In this document: one piece after another, positions 1-7,220 of the stretch
Numbering within the stretch: position 1 is the first letter of the stretch
How the letters are laid out: each line of letters starts with the position of its first letter
From: CAZNYN01 sp964422205
GTDB lineage: Bacteria > Synergistota > Synergistia > Synergistales > Synergistaceae
DNA: 20,799 nt
Direction of reading: 5' to 3'
Assembly (NCBI GenBank): GCA_964422205.1
Contig: CAYRAI010000035.1
Coordinates: 1 to 20,799 of the forward strand
Program-made: the position numbers and the translations under genes
Notes under the pieces: generated by a model
Seen by the model: the letters and a program-made list of their open reading frames with translations, nothing else
Databases searched by the model: none
Told to the model about the DNA's origin: nothing

Positions 1-53
1 ATGGGAAGCAAAGAACTTCAATATATAATACCATAGAGATTTTTGATACTAAT

Positions 54-89
54 AAAAACGAGGTGCGGAACAGTCCGCACCTCGTTTTT
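54..89 (-). terminator. Strong symmetrical terminator after the rodZ-like gene
   Basis: A perfect inverted repeat has 16-base arms (54-69 and 74-89) around a 4-base loop. The arms begin with five A and end with five T, so the hairpin can work as an intrinsic terminator in both directions. It starts 13 bases past the rodZ-like stop codon and most likely ends the rsmB-PASTA-rpe-rodZ transcript. It could also serve a converging plus-strand gene left of the window. Confidence 0.9.
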
Positions 90-102
90 ATCATAATGTC
101 AA

Positions 103-1095
103 TTACTGTTTATCAGTAACTCTGCCGTCATACCAATAATATCTGGTAACGGGGCTGCTGCCGCTTGAGACAGGGTTTGTTTGACCTCCCTGCCATATTA
201 CCGAGCTCTTGCCGGGGTTGCCGTATCTGATTCTTAAAGGAGCCTCCTGAGAAACTTCGAATGTCTTCTCTTCACCCGGTTTGATTATGCCCTGAAAAAG
301 TTCCTTGCCCTTAATACTGGCTTTTATCCATATTATTCCCGTTGGTACAATTTTAATGCCCCCAGCAAGGACAGTCTGAGACTGAACAGGCTGCGCAGCG
401 GCGGAAGCATTATCGGGTGAGAGAACGACAGCCGGTGCAGGAGGTGTCTTAGGCTTTAGCGGTTTACCGTCCATCCATCCCAGATCAACAGAGGTATCCG
501 CACTGACGGGCAAAACCACCGATGGAAGTGCGTCTGCAGAAACCGAGGGAGTTTTTACTTCGGAGGAGACAACAATATCCTGAGGTTTCGGCGGCTCTGC
601 TACTCCGCTTCCTTCAGGCGCAGTAGAAGTGCCTCCGTTTATCGGATTAGCAGCAACATTGCTCAAGTCACCTCTGTACTGCCATGTTATCCATGCCGCG
701 GCGCCTACAGAAAGAGCTATCAGTATATACACCCATAGAAAAGATCTTGATTTAAAGACTGTAGGTGTCTCACTGTAGCTTTTTTCCTCTATAGTCTCCA
801 GTATGGGCGCTACGGTTCGCTGGACTTTTGTCAATGTGTCGTAGCTGTTCCATATATCCTGAGCGCATAATATTTCACAGTACTGTTTTACAAAGCTTCT
901 GGCAAAAGGACCTTTGGGAAGTGATTCCAAACGTCCCTCCTCTATCGCATTCAGATAGTGTTTCTGAATTTTAGTCTGCTGCGAGATCTCCCCTATTTCA
1001 AGTTTTTGCGCCTCTCTTATGCTTTTGAGTTTTTGGCCTAATTTTATAAACTGCTCAGCAGAGTCATCGCGCGGAACTGTGTTCTGAGATTCCAT
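103..1095 (-). CDS. RodZ-like membrane protein: cytoplasmic HTH, one TM helix, C-terminal beta domain
   Basis: This 330-residue protein has the RodZ architecture. A Cro/CI-type helix-turn-helix of the HTH_25 kind spans about residues 17-80 (LGQKLKSIREAQKL, then IQKHYLNAIEEGR). A single hydrophobic helix spans about 117-139, followed by a Ser/Pro/Ala-rich linker to about 245 and a beta-rich C-terminal domain (about 247-312, GELFQGxxxPGE-type pattern) resembling DUF4115. RodZ links MreB filaments to the wall-synthesis machinery in rod-shaped bacteria; that role is inferred from family. The ATG start has an AGGAGGTG ribosome site 5 bases upstream. The first 32 bases lie inside the 3' end of rpe, which suggests translational coupling. 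It is the last gene of the rsmB operon. DNA-binding regulators with the same HTH-TM layout exist, so the exact role is uncertain. Confidence 0.82.
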   Translation of the reverse strand: MESQNTVPRDDSAEQFIKLGQKLKSIREAQKLEIGEISQQTKIQKHYLNAIEEGRLESLPKGPFARSFVKQYCEILCAQDIWNSYDTLTKVQRTVAPILETIEEKSYSETPTVFKSRSFLWVYILIALSVGAAAWITWQYRGDLSNVAANPINGGTSTAPEGSGVAEPPKPQDIVVSSEVKTPSVSADALPSVVLPVSADTSVDLGWMDGKPLKPKTPPAPAVVLSPDNASAAAQPVQSQTVLAGGIKIVPTGIIWIKASIKGKELFQGIIKPGEEKTFEVSQEAPLRIRYGNPGKSSVIWQGGQTNPVSSGSSPVTRYYWYDGRVTDKQ

Positions 1096-1801
1096 TAGCG
1101 CACCTCCTCATGACCCTATCTCTCATGTCCCTTATTACATCGGCTGGAGATGGTTTGCCAAATACGGCACTGCCGGCAACAGCGACATCGCAGCCGGCCG
1201 AGACGACTTCCGCTATGTTATCTGGGCCAATGCCTCCATCCATCTCTATGAGAAAATCTCCCTTGTTGGCGGTTCTCCATCTGACAAGTGAGGTTACTTT
1301 ACGCATAACTTCCGGTATAAAGGACTGTCCGCCGTACCCTGGATTCACAGACATAATAAGCACCAGATCGACCATATGGAGTATGGGAAAAAGCAGTTCA
1401 ACAGGAGTACCGGGATTGATTGAAACACCTGCGGGACAACCTGCGCTTTTTATCTTTTGCAGAACCCTGTGTATGTGCGGCGTTGCCTCTGCGTGCACGG
1501 TAAGCACTGAGGGCTTTTCATCGAGAAACATGTCGGTAAAAGCCTCGGGAGGCTCGACCATTATATGCACGTCAATAAATGCCTCGCTGTATCTTTTTCT
1601 CAGAGCCTTCAGCAAACCCGGGCCATACGACAAATTAGGGACAAAGTGTCCGTCCATGATATCGAGATGCAGCCAATCTGCCTCTCCCTCCAGAGCTTCT
1701 ATATGTCTTTCCATGTTCAGAATGTCAGCGGAGAGCAGGGATGGTGATATTAGCACTGCCTTGTCCCTCTTGAGCTTTATCAGTTGAAACGATCCTGCCA
1801 C
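1064..1801 (-). CDS. rpe: Ribulose-phosphate 3-epimerase
   Basis: Rpe interconverts D-ribulose 5-phosphate and D-xylulose 5-phosphate in the pentose phosphate pathway; it is a cytoplasmic TIM-barrel metalloenzyme. The motifs are in order: SPSLLSADIL at the first strand, HLDIMDGHFVPNLS with metal His and catalytic Asp, DVHIMV, the phosphate-binding MSVNPGYGGQSF loop, EMDGGI with the second catalytic Asp, and VAGSAVFG. The chosen start is GTG at 1799-1801, with GGAGG 7 bases upstream. It gives 245 residues, some 15 more at the N-terminus than usual. A second GTG at codon 16, just before LISPSLLSAD, would give the usual length but has a weaker ribosome site. The gene overlaps its upstream neighbour by 22 bases and its downstream neighbour by 32, so the three are probably co-translated. 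Confidence 0.95.
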   Translation of the reverse strand: MAGSFQLIKLKRDKAVLISPSLLSADILNMERHIEALEGEADWLHLDIMDGHFVPNLSYGPGLLKALRKRYSEAFIDVHIMVEPPEAFTDMFLDEKPSVLTVHAEATPHIHRVLQKIKSAGCPAGVSINPGTPVELLFPILHMVDLVLIMSVNPGYGGQSFIPEVMRKVTSLVRWRTANKGDFLIEMDGGIGPDNIAEVVSAGCDVAVAGSAVFGKPSPADVIRDMRDRVMRRCANGISEHSSAR

Positions 1802-2973
1802 ACGAAATCACCTCCGAGTAAAATTGTTATTACCGCCTCTCCGGAATATGGGGCGTTCATCGATATATATTCTCCGCTCTTAGCAATACCGTCTTTCAGA
1901 ACGTGAGTCCCGGACGAGTCCTTCATATCTATTTTTATTGACAAAGGCTTGCTCAGAGGCGGGACCTGGTATCTAATTTTTGCTGTTTTTTTGGGAGTGC
2001 CCTGCACGGCTTTTTCTTCTTTCGGCTCCGTCTCCGGCACCTTCTTTACTTCCGGTTTCGGCTGTTCCTCTTTAGGTTGTTCCTGTGTGGAGACAACCGG
2101 AACAGTCTTTGTCTTGCTCTCCGTTTTTTCTTTTACTTCTGGTATTTTGGACGGCATCTGAGAAGGTACCGCTTCTTTTATGACAACAGTGCGAACGGCG
2201 GCTGCGCGCTCTTTGTCCGTCGCTGTTTCTGGAAGTGCGTCAGGCACGCTTTCACCCTCTTTGGGGGCTCTTGCAAATGTTATAGAGACCTGGGTTCCTG
2301 CAGGGACTTTTGCATTTTTTCTGGGGTTGGTTGAGAGTATGGTGCCGGCTGGCATAGATGCGGAAGGAAGCTCTGTCTGCGCTCCTGCCATGAGTCCTAT
2401 CTGCTCAAGCACCTGAGCCGCCATTTCCACAGGCTGCCCAACTAAGTCGGGAACCTGGACAAACGATCCGTCCTGACTGTTGCCTGAGCTTACGAGCAGG
2501 CTTATCATGGTATTCTTCGCTACCTGCTGGGGCGCAGCTGGATTCTGGGCTATTACGGAACCTGAGGCCTTAATCTTGTCCGTAACTCTTAAAATTTTAT
2601 CGACCTTAAATCCTGATTCGTTCAATATCTTTACGGCCTCTTCATATTTCATTCCACGCACATCCGGTATGGGCATCAGAGAACCGCCCTTACTGACTTT
2701 CAGCAAAATAACTTTACCCTTGGAGACTTTTTCTCCGGCAGGAAGATTCTGCGACACTACAACATCTTCTTTTAGCGGAGAGTCTACCTTATCAACTTTA
2801 GCCAGGAGTCCCTTTGCCTGAAGCGCATCGACGGCATCAAGAAGCTGCATTCCGACTACAGACGGAACGACGGAATCCTTCTCTTCAATAAAAATTGTCT
2901 TTATTCCTATCCAGGCACAAACTATTATTACCACAAAGGCAATGATTACTCCCCAGCGGTGAACTTTACCCAT
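1780..2973 (-). CDS. Membrane-anchored protein with three PASTA domains and no kinase domain
   Basis: This 397-residue protein begins with a short basic segment and one membrane helix (about 8-29). Three PASTA repeats follow at about 34-95, 101-164 and 173-235; each has a V/IPD/S-hVG/RG opening, an amphipathic helix, and a late NPAA/NLPAG-like turn. A charged Pro/Glu/Lys-rich linker (about 236-332) leads to a C-terminal beta-like segment (about 335-397). PASTA domains bind peptidoglycan fragments and usually form the extracellular part of Ser/Thr kinases such as PrkC or of some penicillin-binding proteins. Neither a kinase nor a transpeptidase domain is present. ATG at 2971-2973 is preceded by GAGGAGG 10 bases upstream. 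The gene lies 18 bases after rsmB and overlaps rpe. A cell-wall-sensing or scaffold role is inferred from domains only. Confidence 0.85.
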   Translation of the reverse strand: MGKVHRWGVIIAFVVIIVCAWIGIKTIFIEEKDSVVPSVVGMQLLDAVDALQAKGLLAKVDKVDSPLKEDVVVSQNLPAGEKVSKGKVILLKVSKGGSLMPIPDVRGMKYEEAVKILNESGFKVDKILRVTDKIKASGSVIAQNPAAPQQVAKNTMISLLVSSGNSQDGSFVQVPDLVGQPVEMAAQVLEQIGLMAGAQTELPSASMPAGTILSTNPRKNAKVPAGTQVSITFARAPKEGESVPDALPETATDKERAAAVRTVVIKEAVPSQMPSKIPEVKEKTESKTKTVPVVSTQEQPKEEQPKPEVKKVPETEPKEEKAVQGTPKKTAKIRYQVPPLSKPLSIKIDMKDSSGTHVLKDGIAKSGEYISMNAPYSGEAVITILLGGDFVWQDRFN

Positions 2974-2991
2974 ACTACATTCGCCTCCTCG

Positions 2992-4311
2992 CTATTTGCG
3001 CTTTGAAAGAAGCGCTAAGTAGAATCCGTCTACCCAAGGCAGCCCAGGCCATATTACTGTGCCGAAAGGCTTGCCCTTTGTCATAAGTTTGTGAATCCTA
3101 TCAACAGGTATTTCTACTAGCTCCGGGTGGCGTGCCATTACAGAGGCAACAACCTTCTCATTTTCTTCCTTGAAAGTACTGCATGTGCTGTAAGCTATAA
3201 TCCCTCCCGGCGCAACAAGGGAGACGGCTCTGTCAAGGAGTTTTGTCTGAAGGACAGAGTTTTCCGTAACCATTTCGGGAGTGCAGCGCCACTTGCTCTC
3301 TGGATGACGCCCCCACGTCCCGCTTCCGGAGCAAGGAGCATCCAAAAGGATGGCTGAAGGTACTTCATCTGGGGTCAGAGTCAAAGCGTCTCCCGCCTTA
3401 AATCTGACTCTGTCTTCTACATGCATTCTCATCATTTCAAATTTTGCAGATTTTATTCTTGGTTCGGAGATATCCCATGCCTCGATGTGCGAGTCCGAGG
3501 CGATATCAGCAAGATGTCCGGTCTTAATTCCCCTGCCGCAGCACATGTCAAGCAAATTTCCGCTTTTCCACCTTTTACAGAGGGACTCTGCTATCATCAT
3601 TGATGATTCACTCTGGGGAGTAACTACTCCTTCACCAAAGCCCGTTATATCGGGCGGATAAGGGGTAGCTGGAGTTCTGACAGAACAGGGAAGCAGAGGA
3701 GATGCCCAAACTTTATGCCCAGAGGCTCTGTATTCCTCAATCCACTTGTCTCTGTCACAGCCTCTTGTCACACGCAGAGACAAATACGTTTTCATTCCGC
3801 TTGAGCGGACAAGTTTTTTGGCATCTGCTATGGATGTGTCTTTCGACCACTGAGCGGCCGCCCAGCCAGGAACTCCCCAGTAAAGAGCCTGATCTCTCAG
3901 TGCTCCGCTTTTTTTCATTTCGGCAAGATAGGGTTTAACTTCATCAGCCACAGTGTGGAGCACTGCGTTGACCAAAGCTATGTCACGTTCGTCTCCCTGG
4001 GCTTTTATTGCCTGCACTACCGCGTTGATGAGGACAGGCAGCGCAAAATAGCGCAGTTCGACAATGCCGGCAACACCTATAATGAGCGCATTGTTTGTAA
4101 GGACAGAGAGCTCCCTTGTATTGCGCTTGCAATATTTTCCTATAATATGTTTCCAAAGACTTTGACGTCTCAGTGAACAATATACGAGAGTAGCAGCAAG
4201 CACTCTGTCGGAAGGAGCAATATTTGTGTAGAGTTTTCTGAGCGCTTCAGCGGCAAAAGCTCCGTTGCTGACTTCACCGTAGACCTGAAGAGCGGCTTCT
4301 ATACCTCTCAT
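2992..4311 (-). CDS. rsmB: 16S rRNA (cytosine-967-C5)-methyltransferase RsmB
   Basis: RsmB (Sun/Fmu) methylates C967 of 16S rRNA using S-adenosylmethionine. The 439 residues match the family length. A NusB-like helical RNA-binding domain covers about residues 1-135. The Rossmann methyltransferase follows, with the SAM loop LLDMCCGRGIKTGHLAD at 253-269, motif IV DAPCSG with Cys327, and motif VI YSTCST with Cys377, the expected catalytic nucleophile. The C-terminus ends in the typical DGFYLALLSKRK strand. The ATG start has an AGAGGTGA ribosome site somewhat far upstream. It is the first gene of the operon that continues into the PASTA protein, rpe and the RodZ-like gene. A terminator lies about 70 bases upstream, so its promoter should sit in 4312-4381, but I see no good -35/-10 pair there. 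Confidence 0.93.
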   Translation of the reverse strand: MRGIEAALQVYGEVSNGAFAAEALRKLYTNIAPSDRVLAATLVYCSLRRQSLWKHIIGKYCKRNTRELSVLTNNALIIGVAGIVELRYFALPVLINAVVQAIKAQGDERDIALVNAVLHTVADEVKPYLAEMKKSGALRDQALYWGVPGWAAAQWSKDTSIADAKKLVRSSGMKTYLSLRVTRGCDRDKWIEEYRASGHKVWASPLLPCSVRTPATPYPPDITGFGEGVVTPQSESSMMIAESLCKRWKSGNLLDMCCGRGIKTGHLADIASDSHIEAWDISEPRIKSAKFEMMRMHVEDRVRFKAGDALTLTPDEVPSAILLDAPCSGSGTWGRHPESKWRCTPEMVTENSVLQTKLLDRAVSLVAPGGIIAYSTCSTFKEENEKVVASVMARHPELVEIPVDRIHKLMTKGKPFGTVIWPGLPWVDGFYLALLSKRK

Positions 4312-4381
4312 CTGAAAGAATCACCTCTATATGTGCGGATCTCTCCGCCGTTTCATGGAACATCCCAATTTGCATATTACA

Positions 4382-4412
4382 AGAAAAAGGAGGCGGCACG
4401 CCCGCCGCCTCC
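4382..4412 (-). terminator. Terminator after the zinc metallopeptidase gene
   Basis: Nine-base GC-rich arms (4389-4397 and 4404-4412, GGAGGCGGC on the plus strand) enclose a 6-base loop. On the minus strand the hairpin is followed by TTTTTCTT, the classical intrinsic terminator form. It lies about 20 bases after the peptidase stop codon and separates that transcript from rsmB. Confidence 0.88.
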
Positions 4413-4432
4413 GTCAATTTTACACTATTTTC

Positions 4433-5122
4433 CTAATCTCTGCGCATGTTGCGAAGAGCAATAAGGCGAACCAACTGGAGAATAGTCATAACAAGAGCGG
4501 CGACATAAGTCAGAGCCGCAGCGTCGAGAACAGACTTTGCTCCTCCTATTTCATCGTTTGCAAGAAGCCCTGTTTCCGAAAGCAGTTTCAATGCTCTGGC
4601 GCTTGCATCAAATTCAACAGGCAAAGTGACAAGGTGGAATACAAGCACTCCGCAGAAGAGAATGATACCTAAATTCAGCAAGTTCATCGAGCCCATAAAC
4701 AGCCCTATAAGGAAGAGAGGCATCGAAAGTGTGGAGCCTATATTTACGGCAGGGACTATCGCATTTCTCAGACGGAGAAATTGGTAGCCCTCTTTGTCCT
4801 GTATAGCGTGTCCAACTTCGTGAGCCGCAACGCCGATAGCGGCAATACTCGAATTACCCGCGACAGAGTCAGAGAGGCGAAGGACTTTTGCACCGGGGTC
4901 GTAATGGTCTGTAAGTTCTCCCGCTATGCGCTCCACTCTGATTCCCTGAAGGCCGAATCGGTCCAAAAGAGCACGTGAAACCTGATCGGCTGTGACACCG
5001 CGCCTGGCCCTAATCTCGCTGTATCTTGAAAATGTTCCTTTTACCTTAAACTGAGCCCACATTGAGAAAATTACCGCAGGTATCAATAGGACCATAGTTG
5101 GATCAAAGAACGGATACATCAT
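4433..5122 (-). CDS. Membrane zinc metallopeptidase, YugP type
   Basis: This 229-residue integral membrane protein carries the zinc-binding HEVGH motif at His101-His105, in the context AAHEVGHAIQDKEGY. That context is typical of the YugP family (putative neutral zinc metallopeptidase, PF04298). A conserved LPVEFDAS segment at about 167-174 supplies the likely third metal ligand. Hydrophobic segments lie near residues 9-22, 121-143, 149-167 and 203-221. The natural substrate of this family is not known. ATG at 5120-5122 (a second ATG follows directly) is preceded by GGAGG about 9 bases upstream. It is the last gene of a gntR-aminotransferase-peptidase series. The 56-base gap before it leaves room for a weak internal promoter, so it may be partly independent. 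Confidence 0.9.
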   Translation of the reverse strand: MMYPFFDPTMVLLIPAVIFSMWAQFKVKGTFSRYSEIRARRGVTADQVSRALLDRFGLQGIRVERIAGELTDHYDPGAKVLRLSDSVAGNSSIAAIGVAAHEVGHAIQDKEGYQFLRLRNAIVPAVNIGSTLSMPLFLIGLFMGSMNLLNLGIILFCGVLVFHLVTLPVEFDASARALKLLSETGLLANDEIGGAKSVLDAAALTYVAALVMTILQLVRLIALRNMRRD

Positions 5123-5178
5123 TATTTATTACCTCCATAGACAGACTTTGTATCTACGTATAGTCTAACTTGGTCAAA

Positions 5179-6336
5179 CTACCTGTGTCCTCCGTAGAAT
5201 GCCGCAATTTCTTCTACGACACGTTCCTGTTCTTCGGGAAGGAGCTCAGGAAATATCGGCAGGGCCAAAACTTCATCCGAAAGCATTTCGGATACTGGAA
5301 AATCTCCCTTTTTATAGCCAAGATATGAGAAGCAGTGCTGAAGGTGAAGCGGAAGCGGATAATAAACCCTTGTGACAACTCCGCGCTCGGCAAGGAACTT
5401 CTGCAGTTCGTCTCTCTCTTTGACACGCACAACATACTGGTGGTAGACGTGTCTGTTGCCGGGAAGCTCTGTGGGAAGAGTAACTTTGTCAAGAAGTCCC
5501 TTTTCGGCAAACATAACCATATATCTTTCAGCAACAATGCGGCGTTCCTCATTCCACTCTTCGAGGTGGCGCAGACGGACTCTCAGTATCGCAGCCTGAA
5601 TAGCGTCAAGACGGCTGTTTATGCCTACTTCGTCGTGGAAGTAAGTCTTGCCTGAACCATGTACTCTAAGGCTCCTTATTCTCTCGGCCCGATCTTTATC
5701 GTGAGGTATCGAGACCATGCCTCCGTCTCCGTAGCAGCCGAGGTTCTTTGTCGGAAAGAAGGAGAAACAGCCTACATCTCCAACTGAACCTGCGCGGCAA
5801 ACCTTTCCGCCAGTTATTCTGTGAGATCCTATGGCCTGTGCGCAGTCTTCTATAAGTAAAATGTTCCTTTTGGTCAGTTCATCTTTAAGCTCTTCGATTC
5901 TGCACATCTGCCCAAACAAATGGACTGGAAGAACGGCTCTCGTTCTTGGTGTTATCTTGGCAAGGACAGCTTCAGGCGACAGATTATAGCTGTCAGGCTC
6001 GACATCGGCAAAAACAGGTTTCGCGCCGTTCCTGGTAATACAGCTTGCTGTGGCAAAAAATGTAAACGGAGTTGTTATAACCTCATCGCCCTCTTTAAGG
6101 TCTATCGACATGAGAGCAAGGACAAGAGCGTCCGTGCCTGATGCGCATCCTACCGTGTCGCCGACTTCGAGATAGAGGGCTATTTCCTTTTCCAGACTCT
6201 CAACTTCAGGACCGAGAATAAAGTGCTGTGTATCAAGCACCCTATCTACAGCTACTTTTACTTCTTCTTTTACCCGTGCATAATTTCTTGTCAAATCAAA
6301 TGAGGGAATATTTTTAATCTCTGCCACTTGCTTCAC
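5179..6336 (-). CDS. DegT/DnrJ/EryC1-family PLP-dependent aminotransferase (nucleotide-sugar type)
   Basis: The 385 residues match the DegT/AHBA-synthase fold throughout. The cofactor-binding GCASGTDAL lies at 63-71, TTPFTFFATA at 88-97, IEDCAQAIG with the PLP-pyridine Asp164 at 162-170, and SFFPTKNLGCYGDGG at 192-206 with Lys197 as the Schiff-base lysine. GINSRLDAIQAA follows. Family members usually transfer an amino group from glutamate to a keto-sugar nucleotide for surface polysaccharides. The exact substrate cannot be read here, and no other sugar-nucleotide gene is next to it. The start is probably GTG at 6334-6336, with a weak AAAGG only 4 bases upstream; GTG at codon 4 is the alternative. 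The gap to the GntR gene is 14 bases, so they form one operon. Confidence 0.9.
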   Translation of the reverse strand: MKQVAEIKNIPSFDLTRNYARVKEEVKVAVDRVLDTQHFILGPEVESLEKEIALYLEVGDTVGCASGTDALVLALMSIDLKEGDEVITTPFTFFATASCITRNGAKPVFADVEPDSYNLSPEAVLAKITPRTRAVLPVHLFGQMCRIEELKDELTKRNILLIEDCAQAIGSHRITGGKVCRAGSVGDVGCFSFFPTKNLGCYGDGGMVSIPHDKDRAERIRSLRVHGSGKTYFHDEVGINSRLDAIQAAILRVRLRHLEEWNEERRIVAERYMVMFAEKGLLDKVTLPTELPGNRHVYHQYVVRVKERDELQKFLAERGVVTRVYYPLPLHLQHCFSYLGYKKGDFPVSEMLSDEVLALPIFPELLPEEQERVVEEIAAFYGGHR

Positions 6337-6350
6337 TGCCTTTCATAAGT

Positions 6351-7034
6351 TTAACTAAGCCTGGCTCTTATAACAGACTGTTCCTGCGGGGCCGTAAGCA
6401 CGGAATGTGAACGGCGCAGATGCTCTTTTATCAGTTTATCCGCCAAATCTGCATCTCTGACGGCAATCGCTCTTAATATTGCTCTATGTTCTGCCGAATT
6501 ACAGTTTTCCTGTTCGTTAAAAGGATCGAAGAATAAGACATAAACATTTGTTCTGAGAATAATATTATCAATATATTCACGCAGGACGGCATTTTTGCCT
6601 GCCTCGGCTATAAGCCTATGAAACATATTATTGGCCTCGATATTAGCTTCAAGGTCTTTTTTTGTAAAAGTCTCCTCCTCAATCGAAAGGACTTCTTCCA
6701 TTCTCTCGACTGTTCTCCTGTCGATGCCGTTGCGGCATGCGAGATTTACACTTAAAGACTCAAGGTACTCTCTCACTGTATAAGCCCCGTGTACTTCGGA
6801 AGCTGTCGGAGCAGCCACTCTGGCTCCGCTGTTTGGTATTATACGGACAAGACCTTCGTTTGCGAGCTTGCGCAGAGCTTCTCTTACGGGAGTTCTGCTC
6901 ACCCCCATGTCCTCAGCCAATCTCATCTCAGGAAGTCTTTCTCCCGGTTTTAACTGTTTTTTTACTATCTGAGCCCTAAGCTCAAGATAGACAAAGTCAG
7001 ATGAAGTGCTGTAGAATTTTGACCTGAATATCAT
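6351..7034 (-). CDS. GntR-family transcriptional regulator with FCD ligand domain
   Basis: This 227-residue regulator has an N-terminal winged helix-turn-helix (about 12-75) with the family core RLAEDMGVSRTPVREALRKL and the wing GLVRIIPNSGARV. An all-helical FCD domain (about 85-215) keeps likely metal/ligand residues in NNMFHRL, the EHRAIL histidine, and the two histidines of EHLRRSH. The start is ATG at 7032-7034, because AGGAGGT lies 7 bases upstream; a longer frame reaching 7073 has no such site. FCD regulators usually respond to carboxylic acids or sugar acids. It is first in the operon with the DegT aminotransferase. A perfect dyad over its promoter suggests autoregulation. Confidence 0.92.
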   Translation of the reverse strand: MIFRSKFYSTSSDFVYLELRAQIVKKQLKPGERLPEMRLAEDMGVSRTPVREALRKLANEGLVRIIPNSGARVAAPTASEVHGAYTVREYLESLSVNLACRNGIDRRTVERMEEVLSIEEETFTKKDLEANIEANNMFHRLIAEAGKNAVLREYIDNIILRTNVYVLFFDPFNEQENCNSAEHRAILRAIAVRDADLADKLIKEHLRRSHSVLTAPQEQSVIRARLS

Positions 7035-7084
7035 ACAAAAACCTCCTGCATCAATTACAAAAAACAATAACACAATAGTAACGA

Positions 7085-7115
7085 TTTATATTAGCACATA
7101 TAGCCAGCTTGGCAA
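7085..7115 (-). promoter_or_regulatory. Predicted promoter of the gntR operon
   Basis: On the minus strand TTGCCA (7115-7110) is followed after 16 bases by TAATAT (7093-7088); an alternative -10, TATAAA, overlaps at 7090-7085. It lies about 50 bases upstream of the GntR start codon. The boxes are only moderate matches to consensus, so this is a prediction. Confidence 0.5.
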
Positions 7116-7126
7116 GACATGCCAAG
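7108..7126. promoter_or_regulatory. Perfect dyad overlapping the gntR -35 box (candidate operator)
   Basis: CTTGGCA (7108-7114) and TGCCAAG (7120-7126) are perfect inverted copies with a 5-base spacer. The left arm includes the predicted -35 box of gntR. GntR-family dimers bind short dyads of about this size, so autorepression is the simplest reading. No U-rich tract follows, so it is unlikely to be a terminator. Confidence 0.55.
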
Positions 7127-7186
7127 GCACAGCTCTCTGAATAACGGGACATATCTATCTTTTCCGCAGTTTAGAAAAATACACAT

Positions 7187-7214
7187 TTGACATATATAAT
7201 TTTACCAATACAAT
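7187..7214 (+). promoter_or_regulatory. Promoter very close to the small membrane protein gene
   Basis: TTGACA (7187-7192) is followed after 16 bases by TACAAT (7209-7214). The -10 ends 6 bases before the ATG at 7221, so transcription would begin at or next to the start codon. A second -10, TATAAT at 7195-7200, has a poor -35 and would give a leader of about 15 bases with no ribosome site. Confidence 0.6.
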
Positions 7215-7220
7215 TAGATT

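Noticed and set aside
1..36. A short plus-strand frame (11 codons, ending TAG at 34-36) just before a bidirectional terminator
   Set aside because: It could be the tail of a converging gene, but 11 codons at the window edge carry no recognisable signal.
1110..1787. Long plus-strand open frame (225 codons) opposite rpe
   Set aside because: It is the mirror of rpe, which has all family motifs and a strong ribosome site; the frame product resembles nothing known.
4335..4348. GCGGA-GAGA-TCCGC mini-hairpin on the minus strand in the rsmB leader
   Set aside because: Only five pairs; the GNRA-type loop is attractive, but the length is within chance and no function can be assigned.
5123..5178. TTGACC on the minus strand (5177-5172) as a promoter for the zinc peptidase gene
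   Set aside because: The -35-like box overlaps the upstream stop codon, and no good -10 lies at 16-18 bases.
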